NCBI GenBank assembly: GCA_963682025.1
Contig: OY821517.1
Location: 47,818,941-47,882,940, forward strand
Length of the DNA stretch: 64,000 bases
Direction of reading: 5' to 3'
From: Cordilura impudica
Lineage: Eukaryota > Arthropoda > Insecta > Diptera > Scathophagidae
Notes under the pieces: model-generated
What the model saw: the letters and a program-made list of their open reading frames with translations, nothing else
Told to the model about the DNA's origin: nothing
The model's database searches: none
Made by a program: the position numbers and the translations under genes
Part shown: positions 43,236 through 55,460 of the stretch, one piece after another
How the letters are laid out: every line of letters begins with the position of its first letter
How positions within the stretch are numbered: the stretch's first letter is position 1

Positions 43236-46200
43236 AATTTTTAATTTTTCGGTTTTCATTTAAAATTTTTCATTTTTTATTTTTTCTTTTTAATTTTTTA
43301 TTTTTCATTTTCCATTTTTAATTTTTCATTTTTAATTTTTCATTTTTTATTTTACGTTTCTCATTTTTCATTTTCATTTTGATTTCCATTTTTCATTTTT
43401 CATTTTTTATAGTTCATTTTGCATTTTTCATTTTTTATTTTTTATTTTTCATTTTTCATTTTTTATTTTTCATTTTCCAATTTTAATTTTTCATTTTTCA
43501 TTTTCATTCTTCATTCTTTATTTTTCATTTTTAATTTTTTTTTTATATATCATTTTTTATTTTTTTATTTTTCATATTTTATTTTATATTTTTCATTTTT
43601 AATTTTTTACATTGCAATTTTCATTTTTAATTTTTCTTTTTTATTGTTTCTTTTTAATTTTTAATTATTTATTTTTCATTTTTAATTTTTAATTTTAAAT
43701 TCTAAATTTTTCATTTTTCATTTTAACACTTTCATTTTTCATCCGTTTTTATATTTTTTTTTTCATTCATTCATTTCATTTTTTAATTTTAATTTTTTTT
43801 TTTATTTTTCATATTTTATTTTACATTTTTTAATTTTTATTTTTTTTTTATTTTTCATATTTTATTTTAAATTTTTTATTTTACGTTGTTCATTTTTCAT
43901 TCTCATTTTGATTTTCATTTTTTATTCTTCATTCTTTATTTTTCATTTTTATTTTTCATTTTTCATTTTTTATTTTTAATTTTATATTTTTTATTTTTTA
44001 ATTCTCCTTTTTCATTTTTCATTTTTCATTCTTTATTTTTTTCATTTTTTTTTTCTTTTTCATGTTTCATTTTTCATTTTTATTTTTCATTCTTTAATTT
44101 TAATTTTTTATCTTTTATTTTTCAATTTTTATTATTCATTTTTCTTTTTTTAGTTTTTATTTTTAATTTTTAATTTTTAATTTTTAATTTTTAATTTTTA
44201 ATTTTTAATTTTTAATTTTTAATTTTTAATTTTTAATTTTTAATTTTTAATTTTTAATTTTTAATTTTTAATTTTTAATTTTTAATTTTTAATTTTTAAT
44301 TTTTAATTTTTAATTTTTAATTTTTAATTTTTAATTTTTAATTTTTAATTTTTAATTTTTAATTTTTAATTTTTAATTTTTAATTTTTAATTTTTAATTT
44401 TTAATTTTTAATTTTTAATTTTTAATTTTTAATTTTTAATTTTTAATTTTTAATTTTTAATTTTTAATTTTTAATTTTTAATTTTTAATTTTTAATTTTT
44501 AATTTTTAATTTTTAATTTTTAATTTTTAATTTTTAATTTTTAATTTTTAATTTTTAATTTTTAATTTTTAATTTTTAATTTTTAATTTTTAATTTTTAA
44601 TTTTTAATTTTTAATTTTTAATTTTTAATTTTTAATTTTTAATTTTTAATTTTTAATTTTTAATTTTTAATTTTTAATTTTTAATTTTTAATTTTTAATT
44701 TTTAATTTTTAATTTTTAATTTTTAATTTTTAATTTTTAATTTTTAATTTTTAATTTTTAATTTTTAATTTTTAATTTTTAATTTTTAATTTTTAATTTT
44801 TAATTTTTAATTTTTAATTTTTAATTTTTAATTTTTAATTTTTAATTTTTAATTTTTAATTTTTAATTTTTAATTTTTAATTTTTAATTTTTAATTTTTA
44901 ATTTTTAATTTTTAATTTTTAATTTTTAATTTTTAATTTTTAATTTTTAATTTTTAATTTTTAATTTTTAATTTTTAATTTTTAATTTTTAATTTTTAAT
45001 TTTTAATTTTTAATTTTTAATTTTTAATTTTTAATTTTTAATTTTTAATTTTTAATTTTTAATTTTTAATTTTTAATTTTTAATTTTTAATTTTTAATTT
45101 TTAATTTTTAATTTTTAATTTTTAATTTTTAATTTTTAATTTTTAATTTTTAATTTTTTATTTTTCATTTTTTATTTTTTATCTTTTATTTTTCATTTTA
45201 TATTTTTAATTTTTCATTTTCTATTTTTATTTTTCATTTTTAATTTTTTATTTATCATTTATCATTTTTAAATTTTTATTTTTTATTTTATATTTTCATT
45301 TTTAAAGCTTTATTTTTAATTTTAATTTTTCATTTCCTATTTTACGTTTCTCAATTTTTATTTTTCCTTCTTTATTTTTCATTTTCATCTTTGTTCATTT
45401 TTCATTTTTAATTTTTTGTTTTTCATTTTTCATTTTATATTTTTAATTTCCCATTTTTTATTTTCTATTTTTCACTTGGCATTTTTCATTTTCCATGTTT
45501 TGTTTTTAATTTTTCATATTCATTTTTCATTTTTCATTTTTAATTCTTTTTTTTTTATTTTTTATTTTTAATTTTTTATTTTCATTTTTCATATCTTACT
45601 CTACATTTTACATTTTTTATTTTTAATATCTTATTTTACATTTTTAATTTTTTATTTTTCATTTCTCATTTTTCATTTTTCATATTCCATTTTCATTTTT
45701 CATTTCTTATTTTACATTTTCCATTTTTCATTATTAATTTTTCATTTTCCATTTTTCATTTTTTATTCCTTATTTTTCATTTTATATATTTAATTTCTCA
45801 TTTTTATTTTTCATTTTTTATTTTTTATTTTTCATTTTTCATTTTTTTTTTTTCATTTCTCATATTTTAATATTAATTTTTTATTTTTAGTTTTCTATTT
45901 TTTTTTTTAATTTTTCATTTTTCATTTTTAATTTTTAATTTTTAATTTTTAATTTTTAATTTTTAATTTTTTATTTTTATTTTTCATTTTCCAATTTTTA
46001 TTTTTCATTTTTCAGTTTCATTTTAGTTTTTCATTTTTTATTTTTATTTTCTACATTTTGGTTTTCATTTTTATTTTTTTAATTTTCATTTTTTATTTTT
46101 CATATTTTATTTTTCAATTTTCGTTCTTTATTTTTCATACTATTTTTTATTTTTCATTTCTCATTTTTCATTTTTCATTTTTTATTTTTCATTTACTTAT

Positions 46201-46505
46201 TATGATGTTAAGCTTCCTATACAATAAGTAATTACAATCACTGGTCATTAGGAACATATCAAAATTTTTCATTTTTTATTATTAATTTTTCATTTCTAAT
46301 TTTTCATTTTTATTATTCATTTTTCACTTTTAATTTCTTATTTTTAATTTTTTATATTTTATTTTATATTTTTCATTTTTTATTTTTCATTTTGTATTTT
46401 TAATTTTTTTTTAAATTTTTTCATTTTTCATTTTTTATGTTTTATTTTTTATGTTTTATTTTTTATTTTTCATTTATTTTTTTTCATTTTTTATTTCAAT
46501 TTTCA
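43236..46505 (+). repeat. Long TTTTTCA/TTTTTAA low-complexity tract
   Basis: 3.3 kb of 6-8 bp units (ATTTTTC, ATTTTTA, TTTTTTA) with a pure heptamer core at 44161-45157. It is interrupted at about 46195-46260 by 65 bp of ordinary sequence. Long Phe/His/Ser or Phe/Ile frames here (43419-43664, 43886-44173) are translations of the repeat and not genes. Confidence 0.9.
44161..45157 (+). repeat. Pure (TTTTTAA)n satellite core, about 142 units
   Basis: Close to 1 kb of the same 7-mer with no interruption that I could see. Unit identity drops sharply at both edges, where TTTTTCA-type variants resume. Confidence 0.95.
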
Positions 46506-47580
46506 TTTTGTCTTACGTCATTTACGCTGTTTTTGTGATTGTATTGTGATATAGATTTTTACGCCCTTGCGCGTATACTTAAGTAGGTGAGGTTAAAAGT
46601 TTCATCAGAAAACTTTTACTTTTACTTTTACTTTTACTTGAATCGTAAAGAATTACAATTTTTCCATTTTTCGCAAAAAGAGCAATAATTTGCTAACTTT
46701 GACAGCTCACTACAAAAAAAAAAAAACAAACCAACTAGTTGAATGATTTTGACAACTGATAATGCAGAATTTTATTTACTTTTACCCGATACCAAATCTA
46801 ATTACAAAAACTTGATTTCTAAATTTAAATTAATCGCCACTTTGGGGACCATTTGAACCAAATGTGCATCGCATCAGTTTATCACATTGCGTCTCGAAAA
46901 ATATTTTTAGTTCTAGATCAGTGGAACAAGTTTTCGTAAAAGGATTTAAGTTTAAATTAATTCTTTTTCGAATTTTAATATTTTTTTGAGTTGTGATGTA
47001 TTTTTTGATAGTATTTTTCATATTTTTGTTTATTAATTGTTTTTAATTAAATCGTTACATTGATTATTCAGGCGTTAACTCAGTTTTAACGAATGGTTAT
47101 TATTCTGCACAAGACAGAAAACACAGGGAGTTGTTAATATAATAGGGACATCGTTTATATATTGGAAACAATATGTTATATAGAATTTTTCGTGGCTTTG
47201 AATTTGCTAATCTCTAATTAATTTTTTTTAATAAAAATAGTTATAACAGGTTTATAAAAGAGTTGCTTTTTAAAGAGTTTTCTTTACAAAAATTCATGTT
47301 TTCCATTATGAAAGTAATATGTGCAATGCAATATGAGAATTAATTAGAAAAAAATTTCATATGCAACTGCTTAACCAAAAGAGTTAACACATCTTTATGT
47401 GTCCACATTTCTTTGGCATACAACTCATAAGCGAGCAATATTTTTTACAGAATTGAACTTTCGAAAAAAATAAAAACAAAACATGTAACATATCTTTTTT
47501 AACAAGATAATTCTCAGGAATTTTGTTTTCAAAAAAATTATTAAATGCTGTTATCATTTAAAGTGAAAAACGAAAAAAAA
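46506..47580. other. AT-rich spacer
   Basis: Contains a short (TTTTAC)n run at 46612-46637 and a 63-codon minus frame (46830-47021) without motifs. Nothing else seen. Confidence 0.4.
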
Positions 47581-48326
47581 AACAAGTAAGAAAATTACAG
47601 TCGGTCTAGACCGACTATGCGATACACTTTACCATGCATTTAGAGAATTAATCGTAGGTGCAACTAATTGGGTATAAGCATAAACCAAATCTGAGTGGAA
47701 TTTTTATTAATTTTTTTGCCTGCAGATCTGAAAATTTTCATATCGGATGGTATATTTATATGGGGACTATGTTGAAAAATGGACTACTGTTTCATGAGTG
47801 TAACAAATACAAACAGAATTTTAGAAAAATCTGTGCAATATTTTTGTTTTTCAATAGATTTAAGTAGAGATCTGGAAGCAGCTTTATATGGGGGCTATAA
47901 CTAAGAATTGCTCTATAGGATTTATTTTTGGTCTACTGATTATTGGGTGTAATAAACATACACAAACCCAAATTGACCTAGATCTATATGATAATTTGGA
48001 TCTTATGCCAATTTAAGGCTATTTCATAGGGGTCATTTGTATGGGGACTAGGTCTGAACATGGACCTAATTTCACCAATTTCAATAGCGTTCATCCAATG
48101 GTCGATAAAAGCTTATACACTAAATTTCATTTTTGCGACCTGTAGTTTGATTACAAGGTCCACATGGACACACGGACGGACGGACGGACGGACATCGCTA
48201 AATCGACTCAGAAAGTGATTCTGATCGGTATAATAAAAGATGGACTTAGGTGAAATATCTTTAGTAGTTACAAACATCAGCGCAAACGCATTATACCCTG
48301 ACCAAATATTGGTATAGGATATAAAT
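47581..48326 (-). mobile_element. Mini-me/Helentron-like element A8, diverged
   Basis: 3' palindrome intact at the left (CAGTCGGTCTAGACCGACTA). (GGAC)5 at about 48175-48194. The 5' stem-loop at the right has changed (ATACCCTGACCAAATATTGG then TATAGGATAT) but still pairs partly. Several internal deletions make it shorter, so it is one of the older copies. Confidence 0.8.
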
Positions 48327-49560
48327 ACACATACATATGTATTTCCATATCTATAGAAAGTGAATTTTTTTATATACAAATAATTCGATTTTACCTGATT
48401 GCTATAAAATTTAACATTTAACTTAATTACCAGCTAACATTTTAATGTCACCCATGCATACATACATACTCGCAAATCATTGTTAACGAAATTGAAATAA
48501 ATTAATATCGAAGCACGAATTGCTGAAGTTTAACAAAGGCAGACTTTTGTTTTTTGTTGTATATTTTCATTTTTAAATAAAAAACAAATTTTATGAAATT
48601 TAAATTACTTAAAAAAAAATCTCTTTGTATAAACCTATGCCCACGTAAATATTTGTTAATAAATATTTATGAACACATAGCCGTATAGAAAAGCTTGAAT
48701 AACATTTGTAAGACCATAATTTTATTTTTAATACCAATAAGTACTACAGCAACAAATTATTATATTAGACTAAGTAAAAAGGCAAAAAGTTAACAAAGCA
48801 CGAGTACCATCAGATGTTATCTGCATCATAAAAATCATAAACATTCGAAATAAGAAAGGAATATCTAAGTATAAAGGTATATTTTAACAAAATCAAACCA
48901 CAGTAAAATTTAACAAATTGTTTGTTCTAAAATCAATAACATGCTTCATCCAACAACAGTCTTCATCGAATAAAATTGTGGAAATTATTTCAAAGACAGT
49001 GAAATTTGTGTGAAATGCACGAGTGAGTTTATCTGGTCAGTTCCTTGATGAAAGTGGGAGGAGCGGAGAGCAGATAATAATTTCTATTTAAAATTCATAA
49101 GGAGTGCAACAACGATAACGAAAGAATATTTAGTTTAAACTAAAAAATATTTAAAAAAAAAAATAAGATTACTGCTGTAAAAATGGGTGATATTTCGTTC
49201 GATAAAATCATTTTCTTCAAGATGGCAGACACTAATTTATTTTAATTATGGCAATAAAAACATAAGCTAAAGTTAAGAAAAGACAGGTAAAGTAAAACGA
49301 AGTAAGGGCATTACAAATTTCCTCCTTCCTTGGAATTTTTTCCATTTAATCAATGCTCTAGGCTACAAGAGCAACAAAGACAAAAACTTTGTTTGAAAAT
49401 AATTAAACGTCTTTTTTCGTAAAATAACGAATTCAATGGAATGTTTTGTTCAAATTCTAAGAGATCACCTAAAGTTCTTAAAATAACGAACAATGTTTGG
49501 AAACAAAAAAAATTTAACATGACGGAAATTTTCACTTTGCAGAAACTTCTATTTTTAAAC
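48327..49560. other. AT-rich spacer
   Basis: No recognisable feature. Confidence 0.4.
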
Positions 49561-50095
49561 TCTATCTTTCAACTCATATTGTTTGTCTGTCTGTCTGTCT
49601 GTCGGCCTGCCCTGGGGCAACAACATTCCCCCTTATCCAATTGCTTTGAAACTTGGCCCATATTCGTGACTATAGAATAATTTTTGGGTAGTCACGCACA
49701 GTCAGGCATAGTCACTCACAGTCACGGAGTGATTTAAAACCCATTCCCCTTATCCAATCGATCTGAAACTTGGTCGATAGACTTGCTGTGAAAAAAGAAT
49801 AACTTTGACATAGTCACGCATAGCCACGCATATCCACATACAGTCACGGAGAGATTAACACCTCACATCCCCTCATCAGATCGATTTGAAACTTTGTACA
49901 TATAGACCTGTTGTGACCATAGATTAATTCTAAGATAGTAACATACAATCCGATCAATCTGAAACTTGGTCCACAGACTTTTTACCAAATATGAACTTAA
50001 AGATAGTCACGGATAGTCACGCGCAGTCACGAGGTGATTTAAACCCCATTTCCCCTTATCCAATCATTCTGAAATTTGGGGTGTAACATAGATCA
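49561..50095 (-). repeat. Family E minisatellite, copy 2 (inverted)
   Basis: Reverse orientation relative to copy 1. It opens with AACTCATATTG and (TCTG)n at 49580-49602, followed by three to four units containing GTCACGCACAGTCA and CCTTATCCAATCGATCTGAA. Ends near GAAATTTGGGGTG. Confidence 0.75.
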
Positions 50096-50228
50096 CCTTC
50101 GTGAACACATTGTTTGCAGGTGCACCCTGGGTAACGCTAACTGATCTATAACTTCTGGCTGCCAAACTATCAGAATATTATCCTGATCTCCTGGTAAATT
50201 CAAAAACAAGTGAATAAATATAAATATA
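50096..50228 (-). other. Probable LINE copy 2 ORF1 remainder
   Basis: The minus frame of ORF1 stays open across the mariner insertion through NLPGDQDNILIVWQPEV to a stop near 50102. The text is protein-like but not recognised. Confidence 0.35.
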
Positions 50229-51479
50229 AAGGGTCCGCCAAATAACTTTTTTTTTTTTTGAAAAAAACTACCGAATATTATCTCAAATTTCTTTTTTTAT
50301 TTGAAAGTGCAATCCTTCCGGTTAATAATGGAAAATAATTTCATTCAAATGGCTGCCTCGGCTGGCCATGCAGTAGCCTACACGATCGGCTCAATTTTTA
50401 AGCACATTATCTATTGTGTGCAGCTGTATTTCACCAATGGCTTCACGAATATTGTCCTTTAAAGCGTCAATTGTCTCTGGCTTGTTGGCGTAACACTTAT
50501 CTTTGAGGGCACCCCACAAATAATAGTCCAACGGTGTCAAATCGCAGCTCCGAGGTGGCCAAATGACATCAGCTCTGCGGCTGATAGTGCGATCTTCAAA
50601 AACAGGGCGCAAAACATCGAGTGTAGCTGCGGCTGTGTGGCAGCCGTCCTGTTGAAACCAAGTGTTGCCAATATCCTCCTCTTCAATTTTTGTAAACAAA
50701 AATTCGTTGAACATGGCCCGATAACGATCGCCATTGACTGTAACGGCCACTCCTTGCTCATTTTCGAAGAAAAATGGCCCAATAATGGCTCTGGACCAAA
50801 ATCCGCACCAAACAGTGACTCGTTTTGGGTGTATCGGCTTTTCAATGTATGCGAAAATTTTGCTTTTTTACATACCCGCCAATATCAAAATGAGCTTCAT
50901 CTGAAAAGATGATTTTTTTTGGCAAAATCGGCATCTTCTGTAAGTCGATCGCAGGCCCACTTAGCGAAGCGAAAATGCATTGGATGGTCAGTTGGCTTCA
51001 ACTCCTGAACCAATTGGACTTTGTATGGCGTCATACCAAGGTCTTTATGCAAAATTCGTCTCAAAGATGCCTCCGAAATGTTCAATTCTTGAGAACGACG
51101 GTGAATTGCTGTTGATGGCGCTTCACGCACACTTTCTGGCACAGCAGCAATATTATCGGGTGTACGCACTGTTTTTGGCTTTTCACGCTTTGGTTTATCG
51201 ATGAGGATGCCAGTTTCTTTCACTTTTTTCACAACATACGGAGCTGCCGGTGCTTCTCTTCTTCCAAAATCCGTACGCAATTTTCGCAAACATTCTGCAA
51301 CATTACCATGATTTTCAAAGTAATGTCGCAATATTTCCCAGCGTTGTTCACGCGTATACACAACCATATTCGTTCAGCGGAAGAATTAAACTAATTATCT
51401 GTCAAATCAGACATGAGCTAAGTGTTACCATTCACGAAATAATCACTAGTTGAAAAAAAACGTTAGATGGCGGACCCTT
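50229..51479 (-). mobile_element. DD41D mariner, copy 1 (inactive)
   Basis: 1251 bp, ends AAGGGTCCGCC...GGCGGACCCTT, with TA on both sides (50227-50228, 51480-51481). Nearly identical to the element at 62493-63792 but in reverse orientation and broken. Inserted in the ORF1 of LINE copy 2. Confidence 0.9.
50391..51367 (-). pseudogene. DD41D mariner transposase pseudogene
   Basis: Starts MVVYTREQRWEIL at 51367 and is open to about 50897 (DFAKKNHLFR). There a lost base shifts the frame just at the first catalytic Asp block (the intact copy has IIFSDEAHF). The remainder in another frame has GDRYRAMFNEF, WFQQDG (two residues of the following ATCH block lost) and CDLTPLDYYLWG. It ends at a TGA (50391) where the intact copy has the Trp codon of LKNWIDRV. 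A three-residue deletion (VRYLVKK to VVKK) also separates it from copy 2. Clearly non-functional. Confidence 0.9.
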
Positions 51480-51481
51480 TA

Positions 51482-52345
51482 CATATTTAGTACAAATACT
51501 CGAAATGTGAATATTTATTGGCGATCGACCGAATTGACAGGCTGGAAACGTTCTGGGTTGAGCTCGCTGTCTAACTTGTTGAAACTTCAACCTGCTTGGG
51601 CATTCAGGTGAAAACGATTTGTGGTTACCTTTACAGTTAGCGCATAATATAATATTGGACTTACATTCTGTGGTTTTGTGGGAACTGGCACAATTTGCAC
51701 AAAAAGATTTTACATTACAGCGGCTTGAACCATGTCCTAGCATTTGGCAGTTATGACACTGGGTTATTCTGGAAGACCTACGTCTTTGAAAGTCCCATTT
51801 AACTTTTACATAATCTATTTCAGAGTAATTTTGTTTTAACTCCTTGACATAGATCGATTTTCTTTGAAAATAAACAATGTAAATGCACTGCTCATTATGA
51901 GAACCTGCTGCTCTAGTCACCAGCTTAACATCCAAACAGGATAGTCCCAATTTGGACAATTTATTTTTGACTATAGCCGGGTCGAACTTTTCAAAACCTA
52001 GCAATACAGCTTTGTACGATTTATCTTCTTTTGTGCCATAAGTAAAGAATTCAAATTTGGATTCTAAGTGCTTACAAACTAAATTGAAATCATCTTTACT
52101 AATACAAAACAGTTTTAACCCAATTGATATTTTTCGAATTGAGTAATTAGTTATTTTTAGCTCGTTACACAAATCTTGAATTTGGACTATCTTACATTTT
52201 AGTATTGTTATTGGTGGGATGTGCACTTTAATTGTTTTGTCAATTATAAGTTCATCATTATCTTCATCATCAATTGTCTGTAGAAGTTCAAAGTAGTTGG
52301 TCAACACATTCTTTATTACAAACTTAAAAACTTTTTTAATTTTCC
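51482..52345 (-). pseudogene. LINE copy 2, ORF1 (Gag-like, zinc knuckles)
   Basis: Nucleic-acid-binding protein of a Jockey-group-like LINE. The frame is open from about 52345 (upstream of the ATG at 52307) to the mariner at 51480. It contains the PRE_C2HC-type segment (YKAVLLGFEKFDPAIVKNKL then VYFQRKSIYVKEL) and, towards the C-terminus, cysteine knuckles CHNCQMLGHGSSRC, CANCASSHKTTEC and CANCKGNHKSFSPEC. The N-terminus is acidic (DDEDNDE). It lies in inverted orientation to the RT of the same element and is cut by mariner copy 1. No premature stop before the insertion. Confidence 0.8.
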
Positions 52346-53123
52346 TTCGACTGCTACTCAGTTATTGTCAACATACTTACGTGGCAGGTATCAGTATGTT
52401 GAAACTAGAATCCAAAATTCAATGACACTGCCTGTAGCGAGGGGCGTACCTCAGGGGCCCATTGTTGGGCCACTATTATTCTCATTGTACTCATGGGCAA
52501 CGGCAAATGGTTTAGAGATAAATACGAAAAAATCTAAATGCATTGTAATTCGAAAGCGACTTTCCAAACTAAATATTACACCTAATATAATTATAAATAA
52601 TCAGAAAATTGAAATCGTAAAATATGCTAAGAATCTAGGTATATTTTTTAATGGCACTCTTAACCTCTATGCCTGTGGTCGTACTTTCTCTATGACTAGA
52701 ACACTGCGGCAAACCCAGCATTGTACACCTATGAAAACAAGAATCCTCCTTGCCAAAACTTATCTGATGCCTGTTTTACTGTATGGTTGTGAGCTATTTG
52801 CGAAATGTGATATAATAAGTAAAAGGAAATTGAACGTTGTCTTTAACAAAATAATCAGATATGTGCATGGACTTAATAGACGTTCTAGTGTATCTTTGTT
52901 TCCATCGCAGCTATATGGCGTTTGCTTAGATTATCTTTTAAATATAAGAGTTTTAGTTCTCTTACACAAACTGGATCATCTGTACGACAAATTTTATATT
53001 TCAGATATAAGCAGGGGAAAAAGAATTAGATCAATTAGATATAAAAGTTTAATATCGGAGTGGCATTTCTACATATTTGCATTATCTATCTGGAATTCTA
53101 TACCCCATACCTCTCAACTTTAG
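52340..53123 (+). pseudogene. LINE copy 2, reverse transcriptase with deleted active site
   Basis: Reads STATQLLSTYLRGRYQYVE, GVPQGPIVGPLLFSLY, then directly SWATANGLEI, KNLGIFF, YGCELFAK and RYVHGLNRRSSV, ending HTSQL. Compared with LINE copy 1, about 45 residues between FSLY and WATANGL are missing (52491), including the YADD active site. The frame across the deletion is preserved. Same family as copy 1 by the matching YGCELF and RYV.GL..R.SVS blocks, but well diverged. It cannot encode an active RT. Confidence 0.85.
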
Positions 53124-53388
53124 GTAAACTATTTTCGGCATAACAATTTAAAACATTAAATATTACTTGATATTATAATACATTTCATTAAATTAAATTT
53201 CAAATATTTCAACTTTATTCTTTAATTTTAATCTTATTGTTCTTTGCATTTTATATAAAGAAAATTTGTAATTGGTTATTAAGTTATTAATTTATTGATG
53301 ATTTTATAATTTTAAATACAATCAGTTCCATACTGCAAAATAAGACTTTTAGTCTTGTGTATGGAGCAGTTCCAATAAATAAATAAAA
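53124..53388 (+). mobile_element. 3' UTR and tail of LINE copy 2
   Basis: AT-rich 3' UTR ending with a stem-loop (53327-53365) and AATAAATAAATAAA. Mini-me A9 begins immediately after the tail. Confidence 0.7.
53327..53365 (+). other. LINE 3' UTR stem-loop, copy 2
   Basis: TCCATAC pairs with GTATGGA. Inside, AAGACT pairs with AGTCTT across TTT. Same positions and stem lengths as in copy 1 (3107-3144) with compensating base changes. Confidence 0.65.
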
Positions 53389-54160
53389 ACAAGTAAGAAA
53401 ATTATAGTCGGTCTAGACCGACTATACGATACCCTATACCATGCGTTTAGAAACCCTATCTCTTAGGCCCAACTAACTGGACATAGAAAATAAGCAAAAA
53501 CCAAATTTGAGTGGGATTTTTATTAATTTTTTTTGGCTGCAGATATGAAAAAGTTCATATCGGATGCTATATCTATATGGGGACTAGGTCCAAAAATGGA
53601 CCGATCCTGATCATGTTTGGTATAGTCTCTTGTATTTTGCAAAAATATATACAAACAAAATTTGAGAAGAGTCAGTGCAATATTTTTGTTTTTAATAGAT
53701 TTAAGTGAAGATCGGGAAGCAGCTCTATATGGGGTCAAAGGGATCATTTTTGGACTACTCATTAATGGATGTAATGAACGCATACAAACCCAATTTGAGT
53801 AAGATCTATATGACAATTTGGATCTTATGGCAATTTATGTCGATTTCATATGGGTAATTTGTATGGGGGCTAGGTCTGAACATGGACCGATTCTCACCAA
53901 TTTCAATAGCGTTCATCCCATGCCCGATAAAAGCTTATATACCAAATTTCATCAAAATATATTCATATTTGCGACCTGCAGTTTGATTACAAGGTTTACA
54001 TGGACACACAGACGGACGGACGGACATCGTTAAATCGAATCAGATAGTGATTCTGATTCGATCGGTATAATAAAAGATGGGTCTAGGTCAAATATTTTTG
54101 GTTGTTACAAACAGCAGCACAAAGTCATTATACCCAAACCACATAGTGGTATAGGGTATA
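53389..54160 (-). mobile_element. Mini-me/Helentron-like element A9, full length
   Basis: Both ends intact; (GGAC)3 only at about 54012-54025. Belongs to the same subtype as A2 and A1 (TATGGGGTCAAAGGGATCAT; no AGTCATAGGCCCC block). It abuts the LINE tail. Confidence 0.85.
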
Positions 54161-54216
54161 CATATATAGGGTATCGTATAGTCGGTCTAGACCGACTATA
54201 ATTTTTTTACTTGTTA
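54161..54216 (+). mobile_element. Extra mini-me 3' end fragment
   Basis: GGGTATCGTATAGTCGGTCT and the rest of the palindrome plus CTTGTTATTG repeat only the 3' terminus of the family, in opposite orientation to A9 and joined to its 5' end. Confidence 0.75.
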
Positions 54217-54440
54217 TTGATTGAGAACTGAATATTGTTTAAAATTATTTGGGATGCGGAATCTAAATCTGCACTTGGTTTTTTCTATCTATAATTCGGT
54301 TAATTTTTATTTATTTAACCCTTCAGTGCTCCTGGCATCAAATTAATCCATTGTGATATATCTCTGGTGCAATTGTCTGCTTGTTGCACGCGAATATAAA
54401 CTTAAACAACTTTTAGCCAATTTTATTATAATATTTAATT
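54217..54440. other. AT-rich spacer
   Basis: No feature seen. Confidence 0.4.
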
Positions 54441-55190
54441 ACATTATTTGGAAAGAGTACATTTACAGAATATTTTACAAAAATCCCATTTTTTCGAAAT
54501 CCGCAAAAAAAATCCTTGTCAAAAAAATTCTGACATAGGGATTTACTTAAAAATTAACACAGTTAATCTGCAATATGTACTTAACAAAACCTTTAAGGGC
54601 AAGATCGATTTTTTTAAATTTCGTTTCAGAAATTTTTTTAAAACTTGAAAAAGGAGTTATCAAAATTTTATCAAAAAAATTTCCCAATTTCGGTCTCAAT
54701 GCGCAATAGGTTAACAGCGTGGTAATAAAACAATACTTCATAGCTGATTACTTAAAAGTATAGAGACAAAAAAAACATTATGGCTTTAATCAATTTCTGA
54801 AAGTTTAAAACAATTCTATCAAATTTCATGACCTATTTTTTTGGCATAAAAGTGGTCGGGGGCATTTGCTATTTCTTGGCGAACTTTTATTCGATTTTGA
54901 ATTTTTATAGCTTTTTGAAAAAATTATTTTATACTGATCTCGATACTTATGACAAGTTGTCGGTAAAATTAAGCTATAGAACGAAATTTTCGTAAAAAAA
55001 TTTTCAAAAAAGTCATACTTGCCCCATATAAACACACTTGAAATTTTCAATCGATTTCCAGCGCGACTTTTCTTTATCCGATTGCCCCCAAACTTCACAT
55101 TTATTAGTTTTATATGGAAAGGTAACAAACTGGACCCCGCCTATAGCCAAAATCGCATTTTAATTTTTTCAAGGACCACTCTAGTGACCA
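54441..55190 (+). repeat. Family D repeat, copy 3 (longest)
   Basis: About 750 bp matching copies 1 and 2 over different parts, so it spans the known length of the family. No intact frame. Ends against family E copy 3. Confidence 0.7.
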
Positions 55191-55460
55191 TGCGTGACTG
55201 TGCATGACTAAGTAAAAATTAATCTTTTTCACAGCAAGTGTATGGACCAAGTTTCAAATCGATCGGATGAGGGAAATGACATTTAAATCACTCAGTGACT
55301 GTGCGAGGCTATGCGTGACTGTGCGTGACTACCCCAAAATTAATCTGTAGTCACAACAAAACTATCGGCCAAGTTTAAGATCAATTGGATAAGGGGAAAT
55401 GCGGTTGACCCACGACAGACAGACAGACAGAGATTATGAGTTAAAAGAAAGAGTTTAAAA
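55191..55460 (+). repeat. Family E minisatellite, copy 3
   Basis: About two units with GTGACTGTGC subrepeats and the terminal CAGACAGACAGACAGAG and ATTATGAGTTAAAAGAAAGA block. Confidence 0.75.

Noticed and set aside
43419..44173. Long Phe/His/Ser open frames
   Set aside because: They are translations of the TTTTTCATTTTT tract; the repeat lacks stops in that frame.
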